Origin: Styela clava
Lineage: Eukaryota; Chordata; Ascidiacea; Stolidobranchia; Styelidae
Assembly: GCF_964204865.1 (NCBI RefSeq)
Contig: NC_135254.1
Span: 10,669,001 to 10,733,000 of the forward strand
Length of the DNA: 64,000 nucleotides
Direction of reading: 5' to 3'
Shown here: positions 33,101 through 46,100 of the stretch, piece by piece
Numbering within the stretch: the first letter of the stretch is position 1
Layout: every line of letters starts with the position of its first letter
Made by a program: the position numbers and the translations under genes
Notes under the pieces: generated by a model
Database searches by the model: none
Seen by the model: the letters and a program-made list of their open reading frames with translations, nothing else
What the model was told of the DNA's origin: nothing

Positions 33101-36100
33101 TACCAGTATCATGATTATTTGGTTCTCCTTCACCCCAAAAAGAGAATGACAAGTTTGTTCCATCGTTCCATTGGAACATCGACTTTGATTTTTCATAAAC
33201 GAGTCCAATGTAGAATGTGTATGGTACTCCTGTAATAAGACATATCATATTGATTTATACCCCTAGGACACGTCTAGACAAGTGTTTTAGCGATGACCAA
33301 TCGGTTGAAGCGTACGAAGTAATTATGTTGGCATTACAGATTATTGTTAGATATCAGTTGGGTTTGTACAGGGACTTGTTCGCTAACTAAGCGTTGAATC
33401 CCACGAGAAACGGGCCTATTGCATTCCGTTCGTGATGCCATCAACGATCGAAGTTATTATATCGTCGCAGTACATACATTCCATTGGCTTTCAATGCTTA
33501 AAATAATGCACGTACCTGATTCATCAGAAATGAGTGTTTTTATAAATCCTTGAGTTAATTCATTCTTTATTAATGCAAATTCTCCCTCGCTATTTTTGCA
33601 AAATGTTTTCGAATCTTCATAAGATCTTGATCTACCCGCCGGTGAAACGTAATATTCATAAGTTCCGTTAGGAAACCAGTTTCCTCGGCCTGTTTCACAA
33701 ATAAAATATCGAATAATTGAAAAATATCAGTAACTCGAGAAATGCACGGTGGAACAAGATGGCATCAATTGCAGGCACTTGCTTTAACTTCAATACCGAA
33801 GTGGGAAATAAAGATAAACGTTGATATATTGACGCATTTAAATTTTTCGATTATAAGCCGTTTTAGCACTTTCGGATTAGAGCGAATGGCATAGTAAAAG
33901 CAACGGCGTGATTCAGTGGAGACATTCGTAACCTAGTTACAAAAAAAGAAGTTGGCTTCGACGTGACTTATGTGAAAGAGAATAACAAGCCCATTGTTTA
34001 TATCTCTTTTTTTTGCAACAATTGTAATAACTGGTCAGTATGCTGGGGACTGAAAACGTAACAATATAATTTTACAATGAATTTTTCATTCTCACCTGGT
34101 GGAGTCGGAGTTGTGGTCAATAAAGGCATAGTTGCATTGCAAGAAGCGGATGGCGTGCATATCTAAAAACAACGTTAAATTGTTCAATCGTGCATGTAGG
34201 TGTGTTAATCGAACTAACTGTAAGTCCAAAATATAATCAAAAAAAAAATAATTCTGTAACAATAAAATCCAAATTAATGGGGACCAGACTGGATTTGCAA
34301 GTCACATTTAAAATTAGAATTGGATTATGGAATTATTTCGATACGTTAGTCAATTTGTTTTAATTAATAACTAAGTATGACTAAACTGACTTGAATAAAT
34401 TTATCTGAGTGGAAATGCTGGATGTAGCTAAATAATGTCGTCGATGAAGTTGAGTACAAAAATATACCAAACGATAGTTGTATAATGTAAGTGTGTGTCA
34501 ACAGTGTGCATGAGAAAAAATGTTATTCCCATTTAGAAGTTATCGTTTTGGAACGACAAACTAATCGACATGCTAGAACTTTATAAAAACCCAATCTTAT
34601 ATGTAACAGTCATCAATACAGCTAGGTAATGAGTATTTTGAACGGAAACACAATCATAATGCGTTATATATGTAAACCAAGTTTACTTCCGACTGTGTTG
34701 CTGTATCATTGCAAGAGTTTGGACCAATTCTTCCGCTGTCAACACATGTTCGGTTACGCTGCCTTATTCCCTGGCATTCACGACTTCCCCAAGACTCCCA
34801 TGATCCCAAGTTCAAACCTGCAGAAACATACAGATCAATATAAGAATTATACAACTAATTATTTGGAAGCAGTTTTTTTATCAGTAAATGTAAATCAAGA
34901 TGAACTGTTAATACAGTATGAGCGGTATAGAAACATTAGCATAGCTGTGCAAGGTATATATAAACAGTGATAAAAGGTCATTATTAAAACTTTAATTAAT
35001 ACATGAAAAGAATGTTTTTTGCGCTAATAGCAAATCAAAAGCAGTTAGTTAGTTTTGCTTGCAGTAAATTTATGATATTGTGAAACTGCTTTCTTTAATA
35101 AACATAATTTATCTAGTAAAATTTTAAACATTGGACAGATAACCCAATTCTAAATTTTCCTCAAGACAATTTTCTCAAAGTAAAGTTAGTCGCACTCATT
35201 CGGAATAAAGAATACTAGTATTTGATAAAAATACGGGCTGTGGCTGAAATGCCAAGTGTCACTGAAATTATACAGTATTTTGGTGGTGCAATAAACACCA
35301 GCGGATGCCTGATGCCTGTGGTAATACAAGCAGTTCAAATCAATGCTATAATGAGCATAATCACGGGCAGTAACTCTTGACATGGTTAAAATTTACTAAA
35401 TTGGCGTTAAAATATATAAATAGGTATTTGCAAAAAGATTATAACTCTTGTGTTTTACAAAGTTCAGACAACCATTTATTGCATAAAAGATTAGGCCGTA
35501 TTCACAACAAATACATAACCTACAAATTAAGTATATATTTATTACAAACAAATGTTTTTACCGATTAATCGTTGACAGACAAATCCAGTTGGCGAATTCG
35601 CAGCGCAATTGACGTCATACCACGGTAGATTTAAAAAATATACGTTAAACCATCCCATAGCACCACAAGGTTGGGATCTCTCACTAGAAGGTTCTCCTGA
35701 GTTCCAGTTAGTGTAAGTTAGTTCAGAATTGTCATTCCACATGAAGGTATTGCTTGTGCCAACTTCCTTTAATCCAATATAAAATCCATAGGGTTGTCCT
35801 GTAGACAATAAAATGCCTTAGAGAAAAAAAAAGTTTTGTCGTGTGTAATATTTGTTGTATGTAAACATGATTGGTTGGGACTGTTGGACATTATTGTAAA
35901 CATGTACAAATATATGAACACTGACGGTTTATAAAATAAAACAAAAAACGTAAAATGTTCTATTTATATATACCTGAAGTAGCTGAGACTTGATTCTGAA
36001 TAAACGTTTGAATCTCGCTTGTTTTTATCATTGCCATCTCCCCACTATTGTTTTTACAGAATATTTCACCATAAACATAAGACTTTATATCTCCTTTTCC

Positions 36101-36273
36101 AGATACGAAGTATTGGTAACTACCAAATGCATTCCACTCACCTCTACCTGGTCGCAAAAATAAAGAGTTTATGAATAAGCACATAATATGAAAGACCGGA
36201 TGATATACGATATATACCAACCTGCGTTAACGACGGCGATCATCCAAGCAAATATCAAAAGTTGCTCTTTCAT
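30176..36273 (-). CDS. R3: intact CLECT-TSP1-CLECT-TSP1 receptor with YEEI/YEEM/YINS tail
   Basis: Eleven exons: 36222-36273, 35974-36147, 35562-35798, 34687-34817, 34096-34162, 33516-33689, 32978-33229, 31670-31797, 31092-31299, 30773-30878, 30176-30458; 604 codons, no stop. Signal peptide 1-17 (four residues shorter than in R1, R2 and R4), CLECT 18-154, TSP1 155-220, CLECT 221-362, TSP1 363-405, Ser/Thr stalk to 474, membrane helix, tail 510-603. The second CLECT keeps GEPNN, the mannose-type signature, but has WHTMDC where a WND motif is usual; the first has GEPSS and WYDVNC. The tail holds YEEI, YEEM and YINS, matching Src, PI3-kinase and Grb2 SH2 preferences, which suggests activating or costimulatory signalling. 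It is the one complete, undamaged gene of its type here. Confidence 0.85.
32311..32715. mobile_element. hAT-type MITE in R3 intron 7
   Basis: It begins CAGGGGTCGGCAACCTACGG and ends CCGTTGGGTGGGGAC in complement (GGGTTGTCCACCCCTG on the plus strand). The 8-base flanks are ACCTACAT and GCCTACAT. R1 and R5 lack it. There is no coding capacity. Confidence 0.8.
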
Positions 36274-37700
36274 TTCCGCGGCTAATTATCTAACATTTCC
36301 AACTTTTCCAATAACATTTTAATTCGAATGCAAAAATTAAAAAAAAACAAGGATGATATATATTTGCGAGCTGATAACGTTGTCAACTTCTTCGTCACAA
36401 AAATGAGAATATTCAAAAAAGTTGTTGCGTAAAGAACCAATATGAAAAACCAACGACATATACTTTTCTTGACGATATTAAAACATCAAAAGCTATGAAC
36501 CGAATATATAACACTACTAAATTTCTTTCAAAGCTAATAATGCAACAATATGCTATACTTATGAATAAATGATTTGATTGCCCACAATAGCATTAAATAT
36601 AGGTATTCAAAAATCTTCGATAATATTTTCAGTACACTGCAAATATTCATCCAATGTCTAGCCGCATTAATTTTGAGTTTCAGAAGAGTGATGCAGATGA
36701 AACCCTAATTCGACTTGCCAGAATGAAATCATAAGCAATATGATCTAATATTTCTATCTAATTAGGCCTAATATGAGTAATGAAGTTAACATTTTTAACA
36801 TGTAAAAATAAAAAGCGTTTGTGGGGGACAGAAAGAGCAAAACTTACTATCATGAGTGGGACATTTCCATAACCTTTTAGATACAACCTTTGTTTTAAAT
36901 GACAGCAAAGAGATGATTAATGACGAAATCTCCTTCAGAAATCGATGCTTATTACAAAGCTAATTAGCATTATTATAGTATTCTCTAATAACTTATGTTC
37001 TGTTATGTATTGAGAAAACCTTATTCATACAGGAACTTAGTGGCATTTTAAAAAATGACAAAACTCGGATATCAAAAAGTAAAAATTATAAGAGGGTTGG
37101 CCTAATGCTATTTAGTTGAGATTTGAACGAAACAATTAGTTTCTATTTTAAAAATAAATAATGTATTATATAATAAATGTATTATATTGCAAAACTCCTA
37201 AATGCAAGTATATACAAGTGTTATAGTGATCACTGGCCCAGAGATATCTTTCTGCGGTAATGTAATAAATACGGTTAAGTTTGTTCCCATATTTCATAAA
37301 AATGTCTTTTTATGAATTATAATAAAACAGTTACATTTGAGATGAGATAGCGGGTCCTACAGGATTTAGAGGTAATGTGAAAGACATAATATATACAAGC
37401 AATGGCATTCTTGCGGTTTTGCAATCTTTAGGTACTGGGAATCAGAAATCGATTAGTTGGAGTTCAATTATATCAAAATAACCTTGGATTCATCACTACA
37501 ACATCGACAACAACAATAATTTAGAAAAACGATTTATATGTCCATTTCGTGAACACAATTTGCACGGGGCTCTATTGCATGCAAATAGCTATTTTTGATT
37601 GTTACTTTAGATTTCAAGATTATACACCGGGCTGTCATCATCTGTGTGCCAACAACAAACGGCCCGTCAGGCGATAATGTTACTTGAGCATAGCGATTAA
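36274..37700. other. Spacer upstream of R3 and downstream of X
   Basis: Matches 10100-11510 throughout with small indels. The R3 promoter should lie in its left part. No open frame of interest and no repeat other than AT-rich runs. Confidence 0.4.
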
Positions 37701-39830
37701 TTAGACTTCTTTTGTCACAATGACATATTCATCACCTTTGGGACCAATAACTGTCCTTTGTATTCTATTCTGCCTTCTGACTGCCGTGGTCTTATCAATT
37801 TCCTCGTATACATCCTGTTCACATGATTTAAAACTTGGATTGACCGGTGTTGCAACCTTAATGTAGTCATCATCAAGACTCCCTTCTTCAGCTAGAGATG
37901 AACGGAGAGCGGTCCAGACTACTTTGGTTGTTGATTCCCTTTGTATTTCAGCGAAAATTTCGTTTCAACTTTCCACAGGAGATTTTCTATCGTTCATTGA
38001 TATTGGTATTGCAGGTAAAATCATATTCTGTATGACTGAATTATTCTTATTTGAATCATTGTTGAGACTTTCTTTAGTTCTCCGGGATTCTTCGGTGTCT
38101 GTAGATTTTTTGCTCGTATTCTATTGCTCTATATAGCATAATATCATTTCCGATTTTTATAACTGTGACTTTTGGTAAGGTCGGCAAAGTACTGCGCTAA
38201 AATATTTTGATCCTGCTACTATTTTTTGTCTTTCTTCTCATTGAATTTTGTTTTGTTAGGATAACTTCAGGCAGCTGTACAACCTATAATGACACAGTTT
38301 TCATTTCCGCCATTATTATTGGGTTTTCCAGTAAACCAAGTTTCATAAGATTCAACCTCGCCATCAATCCACGCAAAGATGTTATTTCTCACTCTTTATA
38401 AACTAATAAAAAAGTCATATGGCTTATCTGTGCAATAAATTTTTGTTGTTAAAATTTTGTCGATTATTATGGGCTACAATAAATCTTTGTAGACACGGCC
38501 TTGCTCGTTAATAGTTCAAGCCAAAATAATATCCAATAATTCAGAAACTTCAAAATTAAACAAATTTTTATCAGCTATATAAAAAATCTTTCGTCACATT
38601 TTCAGCAACTTTATGTCAAACTTATTACTACGCATTTTCAATACTGAATGACGCTACACAAAAAACATCAAGAAAGGAGTATTTGCTCAATGTCATAGCC
38701 TATACAACATTGGTAACCAAACTATTATCGCTCGTGGCTCCCTACCAGAGGCGTTTAGCATTCATGGCCCCCTGTTTATGATTCCAGTAGTATTTTATTT
38801 TGTAGTGTTATTTTAATTGGTAATTTCCAAATCCCATCATGTTCAAACAAGTAAAAATACCTTGTGAAATAACTTTAACGTCAATGAAATTAGGAAAAAC
38901 TTGAAATTTCCATGTGAAGGAAAAAGTAAAATCAGAGTTGAGTCTAGCATGATGGCCCCCTCCAACTGCTCTGTAGCCTTTGTGAACCACAGGTACCCGG
39001 TTGGGAACTGCTGCTATACAATATAATACCTGAGTCCGATATCACAATACTAGGAATGAAATTTTGCGTTTCGCTTGTTTTACCAAAAGCATCCCACCCT
39101 GTTTTATACAAAAGTTTTTACTTTTGACGAAACTCCTTATGTCATCAGCTTTGGATACATAATATTTGATATTTTTATAGTCTCTGCCAACTCCCATGAC
39201 GATCTATTTAGAGAAAAACTTTGGTACACTGGTTGTGTACATTAAAATTTATATAAAAAAAACTCAATCGGCTTTTGGTGTTCGAAAATATGAGACTAAT
39301 AATTTTAATAGACTATTTTTATCTGGCTACTGTTTAATAATTTCGTAAACTCTTTAAAAGACCTTTGAAAATTAAAACATTTTTGGGGATGTATTTATTT
39401 ATTTTTAACATTGTAATTATTTCCATCATCGTTGTAATATTGAGTGTCAAATTGGGACAATATCTCGAGTGCAGAATACATGCTTTGAAGAGAATCGACT
39501 TACATATATCACGTACCTTGGACAGAAATAAATTCATAAAGGTTCGTGCTTTGAGTTGTTGTTGTTGATCGGGTTGGTATAATATATGTCGATGCCGTTG
39601 AAAGGAATTTTGTCTACCGTATTCTGGGAACTGGTTTTATCCGATGTCGATATTGCCTCTAGAGTTGTCTGCTGGACTGATTGATTGACGAAGTGCAAAG
39701 CAAAGACAATCTCATTATCATAAACTGTTGAGGCGATGTTGTCAGCGTTTGCTGTTGTCGATTCGTCCAACCCGAAACCGATGAGCCCAGAACAGGTATT
39801 TAAAAAATCACAACAACTAAGCTTCAACAT
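37701..39830 (-). pseudogene. X: decayed CLECT receptor with its own tyrosine tail
   Basis: Four pieces read in order on the minus strand. At 39537-39830 is a Ser/Thr-rich open frame. At about 39060-39190 is a lectin N-terminal half with KYYVSKADD and KNFCIKQGG, aligning with the QYYVS and ETFCKNNDG of R1. At about 38270-38395 is a lectin loop with WIDG, WFTGKPNNNGGNENC. At 37701-38098 is a tail exon behind a CTACAG acceptor, with DDDYIKV, DVYEEI and DEYVIV. The lectin piece runs into TGA, and the tail exon has TGA at 37965-37967. No membrane exon is found. It is diverged from R1-R4, so it was a third receptor type. In the first unit all but its last 28 codons is deleted. Confidence 0.6.
38690..39018. 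mobile_element. Probable hAT-like insert within X
   Basis: The right end, read on the minus strand, is CAGCAGTTCCCAACCGGGTA, and GGCCCCC motifs occur near both ends. The left terminus, near TTGGTAACCAAAC, is only roughly complementary. Boundaries are approximate. Confidence 0.4.
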
Positions 39831-39922
39831 TTATGATACTTGATTCATTCAGAGTAATTTTTCATAAAAACACGAAGACCCTTTCCCTTTTTTATTATTT
39901 ATTTCACATCTTCGATTCTAGA

Positions 39923-41927
39923 AAGTAAAGTTTTGGTGCTATCTAAATCTATATTATGCAAATTTTTTATTTTATATTCACAGTATTGCAAACCTCTTAC
40001 TTACCATGACACAGAAGATCCAGTAGCAGTAGAAGAATCGCATTCCTACGTTTACGTCAACATATATATTAAAATCTCAATAATAACTTGAAATTCCCTT
40101 TCTATCTTGAACAACCAATCAAAACTTCTGCGCACGTGTATCCAGCTCAAATCGTTTTATCCTGCCTCCTACAAACCCTATCCAATCGTCTTATTTATTT
40201 CACAGACCTACAAAATATTGCATGTTCTGTTACTTTCCTGTATTGCCCTATTTTAAAGATATAACTTTAATCCTCCTCAGCGATTAATGAACAGAATTTA
40301 TGTATGCAAAATGGATATATTTTTTCAGTTTCATGAAGTTTAGACATCCCACTCGTTTACATTAACTGTTTTAACGTATTTTCTATACGTAGTTTCTACA
40401 TCACCACGCTTTCCTATTCTTGCTAATATACGTGCATGCATGCAGCTATACGTTATGTTGTTTTGAGTCGATAAATTTATAACAAGACATTTACACAATG
40501 TGAATTATATGAAAAAATGATGGTGAAACTTTTAGGGATCTTATAGTAAGTTTCTTATTGTTCACACTTGTCCTGGCATATGTAACACCAAAGTAATCAG
40601 TATTGGTGGACAAGAGCCCTCTCCTAAGTTTATTGTATGTTTTTCCACATATGTGACTTTTGGTTGAATACAACTATATAAAATTAAATTCAGTTACTTT
40701 GTAGCTCCATTTATAAATCGTGGTTGAGCCTAACAAATCTTGTAACATGGGCCTGATTAAGTAACAAAATTTTGGTCAAATAATGGCTGTGACCACCAAG
40801 TCAGGAAGTTTGATTGAAATTTATATGAATTTACAATGAAAGCTATATACGTGAAGGTAAACTAGTAATATATATTTGCGAAATGCGTTTTAAATTCAAT
40901 GTTCGATTAAAATAAATTCAAATTAGTTAGTAAAAAATTCTCCGACCAAGTTTATTGCATATATATATTTGAATAAATGACAAATTTTAACACGATTGTC
41001 AGCTCTACCACTAGAATCAGATGAAATTTAGTTTTGCATATTTTATACCTTTATTGCGAGATTTAATAGACAAAACGGAAAAGCTAGATTTGATAAAAAT
41101 ACCCATCGATTAAATAAAATTGGCAGTGTAAATTTTTATATCTTGGTATGAAACATTGTTACCAAGACGAAAACGGCAATGCTATGCATGATTGAAAAGT
41201 ATGGATTCAGCTTCATTTATGTAATCTTATGAATCTTTTTCTTTTTCTGTTTTATCAGTGTATATATTACATGAAGCAGTATAAGGCAGAACAGCGTAAC
41301 ATATTCGAAAACTAAAAAATAGTCAAAATTTAGGGTAAAAATAACTTGAAAAAACCTTCCAGATAACCAGACAAATTAATATTGTTCCCAATACATGTTT
41401 ATATCATGGCATCAAAGTAGATATAGTTTGTTTGGTAAAGATTTGAACAACGACTGCGTTTTGTCTAATAACCGATCCGGGTCCGATCTGTAAATAGTTA
41501 ACCAAGTAATTGTTCCGAATGCACAACGTGGAAGCAACACGATACTTTCCATTAGATTTGGATCAAAATTCTGCTTTACTGCTTGTTTGTTTCATTGAAG
41601 AAGAATATCGTGACAATTTTCTAAGTTTCGTTCACACCTTCAATGAAAATAACGCTTTGGTAAAACAGTTTGAACTGGATTGTTCAAATTCATAATTATT
41701 TTACAAAATCAATTAAAGTAAATTCATTGTAAATTTAACTTATATATAAGTACTATGTTGACCTTTTTGTCAGTTTTCTTTTGTAAATTGTCGACGATGG
41801 GGCGAAGTTGTTGAACCTTCATCATTCAATCAATTTAAAACAAGCTTCAAAATTACTATTGTAAAGTTAATTGGGATTAGAAAATACCTTTTTAAAAAAC
41901 AAAGCAGGAGCAGTTTATAATCAACCC
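39923..41927. other. Spacer between X and R4
   Basis: Matches 11599-13508. It holds a short plus-strand frame (41519-41695, ending ELDCSNS) whose 3' part is nearly identical in the first unit (about 13160-13272), while the 5' part is deleted there. A 60-codon minus frame at 40491-40673 is also shared. Neither shows a known domain. Confidence 0.35.
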
Positions 41928-42592
41928 GGGGCGCTCCAGAGGTGTGTGTACCAATATGGAAGTAGATAATTTTGTTCGCCTATCTTACATCAGGTTGTGT
42001 GAAGGTACGGAAACCTGTGGGCAGAGGGCATGTTCACTTGACTAACACAGACAGTCCCAAACTCGTAACACAACTAAAATAGGGGGAAATCGAAATAAAA
42101 TTATGGCCTAACCCTAGGCTTACCATACGTCCCGCTTTTCAGAGTTTTGTCCCGCCGTCCCGATAAGTTAGCCAAGAGTACCGCTTTTCCAGCATAAAAC
42201 ACAAACATGTTCTCGTTACTGTTGTAGCCTACTTACTGAAGGTGAATGCGTTTGATTTCCATTGATGGCAGACGTATCACATGTAAAACCAATACTAATT
42301 AGTCTAAATTCGAATTATTTGTACCGGTATCGTTAACGTCAATTCCTTCCAATTTTTCGAACTGAATCCGATATTTGGACAGAGAATATGCGCATGAAAT
42401 TTCGATAACAATATGGTCAATAAAGACAGCCGAGATAGCTTTAAATGTAGGCCTATGTAGTAAAATCGGGAAATGTGAAGTTATAAAATCACAGCTAAGG
42501 GGTCGTTGCCTTTCGAGGCGTCCCGATTTGAAGTCACAAAAATATGGTAACCCTACCTAACCCTAACCTGGTACACACACTATGAGAGTAGC
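41928..42592. mobile_element. TIR MITE upstream of the R4 terminus, split by a younger hAT element
   Basis: The orthologue of the MITE at 13509-13725. Its right half, CTAACCCTAACCTGGTACAC, is displaced by the insertion at 42115-42555. Removing that insert and one CCTAACCC restores the first-unit sequence. Confidence 0.6.
42115..42555. mobile_element. hAT-type MITE nested in the older MITE
   Basis: Ends TAGGCTTACCATA and TATGGTAACCCTA are inverted repeats. The target duplication CCTAACCC is exact on both sides (42107-42114 and 42556-42563). The first unit has the uninterrupted target. There is no transposase; it is 441 bases long. Confidence 0.85.
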
Positions 42593-42672
42593 CAACCAGA
42601 TGTATAACATATTAGATAATCAACAGTTACTTCCAGAGGCAACATGGCTCGAAGTTAGGTAAGCATTAGTAG

Positions 42673-43063
42673 TGTAGCGTACCGGCAGTCTATGTAATAA
42701 TTATCCAAGTTCAGAATATCTTTCAATATGATCTGAAGTTTCCTCCCAATATTCACTTCAATTTATACTATTTTGTTCTATTTATTAATCACAATCCGCA
42801 ATACAATCAAATACTCCAATAAAATCAAGAAAACAGAAAGGGTACAACGAAAATAACAAAAATACACAATACTTGAACAGCACTGACAAGACAATAACCA
42901 AATCCGTAGTACAACCAACGATTAACATACCGGTACAACCTATAGCAAAACAACTGCAATTGCACTACACTTAAACAACAAAATCATTCTATTGAGCAAT
43001 TTTAGAATATCCAAACCCGTCATAAACCATAAAATCAAAAATAAACACCAAAAGGTCGTCACA
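42673..43063. mobile_element. Probable solo LTR just after the R4 poly(A) signal
   Basis: A 391-base insertion absent from the first unit begins TGTAGCGTACC and ends GGTCGTCACA, giving TG...CA ends. The flanks GTAG and GTAA fit a 4-base target duplication with one change. No internal retrovirus-like coding sequence is present. Confidence 0.5.
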
Positions 43064-43068
43064 GTAAG

Positions 43069-43074
43069 TTTATT
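43069..43074 (-). terminator. Probable poly(A) signal of R4
   Basis: AATAAA on the minus strand 81 bases past the R4 stop. The inserted element ends six bases farther downstream, so cleavage may fall inside it. Confidence 0.4.
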
Positions 43075-43154
43075 CATCAGTATGAACCTGTTTTTCTGCT
43101 ACTGATCAAATAAATATGTGATATTGATTATAGTTTAATTTGACTTTCCCATCC

Positions 43155-46100
43155 TTATTCAATGTTGTCAATATTTGCATATGGATCATCGTTTACTTCA
43201 ATGTCAGCCCCTTCGGCATCTCCCGTGACATCGGAATTCTGATCTGTTTCAGATTTATTGACCGTTGCATAAGTTACTTCATTGAAGTTTGAAGAATCAT
43301 CTTTTTTGGGTTTCTGTACAACAGCAAGGGTCACTTTATTGTCGTCTCCATCTGAAGATGTTTCCTGTTTCACGGGGTCTTTCGATTTGGTCTTCTGCAC
43401 GGTAGCGTAAGTCGGACCAGGCACTAGCTTTCCATCAAAGGTATTTTCTGGTTGCGACATTTTTTCAGAATCCACAACATTGTGTTTTTGAACCGTTGCG
43501 TAAACCTCAGGGGTGTTCTCGTCAGGATAACAAGAAACATTAATTATTTCGCTCTTTTTTTGCTTATCAACGAAAGCGTATTGAGTTTCTGATACATCTG
43601 CCGCATCCAAATCTTTTGAGGATTTAAATAACTTTTTCGATTTTGTCTTGTTTACAGCAGTATATATAGCATTGTCGTTGCCTTCTGGGGTCACATCGTT
43701 TATCTGATTCTGATGGTTATCGGCAATGGCGTGGAGGGAATCTTGCCCGTTTGATGAGTCAACTTGATCTTCGGGTAAGTGAGAATTATTGTCTGCCTGT
43801 CCATCAGGGTTTACAAACGTCTGATAACGGAGAGTTTCCGTATTTTGAGAATGGTCTCGACCTAATTCCACATCTTCGGGATCTGTAGCAGTAAAACATG
43901 TTAGTGATAAATATTAATATGAAGCAGCTGTTTTGACACACTTGAAGCATTTTCGTTTGGAGGAGTTGGAAAATAGGTCGGAGCCATTCAGATTAACTGA
44001 CTACAGATTTGAATAAGGATTCATACAAGCTATTACCTACTCGAGTTACTTATTTTAATATAATCACCATAACTGAATGCATGATGAAGTTCATTAGAAA
44101 CAACAATTCTGAATTTTTACGTGGAAAGATTCTATTTAGTATCGGTTGGTATCGTTGCAACAGGTTGTGATTTAAATGTAACACCTTTTCTTGTTTTACG
44201 CTTCTCTGTGTAGTATTCCTATATGCTATATATTCTTAATATATTTCCCGCAAAATCACTTTTTTCCCATTAGGCATATAGTTCAAATAAGATAATCATA
44301 TGGTGCACATAGAAATGAGTATTCCTTTTTGTTTGTCATACATTTACTAGCATGTGATGGACAGTAAAGTATAAGAATTCATCAACCCAGATAGAATACG
44401 TTGACGTAATACTTTAAATGAAGTTACATTAACTTACGATCTGACATTATATCTCTCGGATTAAGTTGATTTTCCATTTCTAACCCTTCATTGTAATTAC
44501 AACGATCTCCTGTGTTTATGATTCCGCGGCCTCTGCTGAAAGCAAAACTTTAGATTATATGCATTCTCGGTGAAATGAGTAAACCCCTATTAAAAAGATA
44601 TTTGGTATTTGTTCACTATTCATAAAAGATGTAATGTCATAATGTTGGATATACTACCTTTTTTTGAGTTGCTTTGAAAGTATAAAAACAATGATAAGCG
44701 CTAAAAGAAGAAACCCTCCGATAATTCCCACGACTGGCCCAATAATTGATGTTTGTGCAGCGGGTGTAGATGGACGAAGAATTCCAATCGTCGAAATTTC
44801 AGGAACTTCTGTGTGAGATAATATAGGAATTAATATCAGTACAATATAAATGATCAGAAAATTGATTTAATACATTATGTTCATTTAAACAAGCTGACAC
44901 ATTTTCGCGAGCTGAAACTGAATTTAAAATATTTTGCAACGCTACCATTTGAAAATTAATCGTACGAAAGTTATTTGACTGCTTCATTCTGATGTTATAC
45001 ATTTGAACATTCTAATTGGTCTTTTGATCGATGAACAAATGTTGGCCACGTTCTCGCGTGCATTTTAATAAATGACTCAATTGTAGAAAAGGTGAAACTG
45101 ATTGTATAAACTTATGATTTGTTATGGTAAACTATTGCTAATGCTGTTATAATCATCCCACGTTACGTTTGTTGGTATTATTTGAATTTGGTTTAAGGCG
45201 GATTTTGCCAATATTAACTCTGATCAAATATAGATTGTTGCTTTCATGCAGCTACTAGTATAGGATCAAGCCATAAAATTATAAATTGCTGTTATTTTGC
45301 GCGTTGCGTGTTGATTGCTACTAGATTCCGGATTGGTAATGACTGTAAAATTCTGCTCAAAGCTTGTAGTGGCGGCAGTAGACGTGGAATCAGTGTTTGT
45401 GGGAGTAGAATCAAACTGAGTAATTCTTCCGGTGGTTGTTTTCATTACAGTTGTTGCTGTAGACAAAATGGGTGATGTGACTTCAAAATTACTTCCTTCG
45501 CTCGTTTCGTACGTTGATTGTCTAATTGTACTTGCAGGGATAGTGGTTTCCAATGAGCTACTTGGTATTTCTGCGCTACCGAAAGTTGTCTCATTTGCCA
45601 TCGTCGTTCTCCTCTCATTTATCTGTGTGAGAGACATGGTTGAAGGCCTGTAATCATCGTGCTTTCCGTATTAAAAGCGTGGCTGATCGGCGATCTGGAT
45701 AGTTGAATGGGCAAAAATTTATGCCCGTTCAGTGCTATTAATTCTAAATTTAGATGTGAATTAAAAAGTCACTGTCGTCATTTGGTCTTGTTCCGTACCT
45801 GCGAATGAAGATGAAGTGCCGTGCAAGTTAAAGGTTGCGTTTGCCACAACATACACACCGGTAGTCATGGTAGTCATTACGTCGGTGGGTTCTTCGTTTG
45901 TGGACGAGGTGGTTAACTCACCAGCAGTTGTAGTTAATTGAAATGTGGTTTCCGCAACTGTAGTCGTATAACAAGCCGGGTCTTTTGTACAATTTGCAGT
46001 CTGTTAAAAATATTAAATCAAACTAAGGGAAAATTGAAATTGATCACTATTATTACTATTCCCAAACAGTACTTTTAAATGGCAAAAGTTTCTGTAACAT

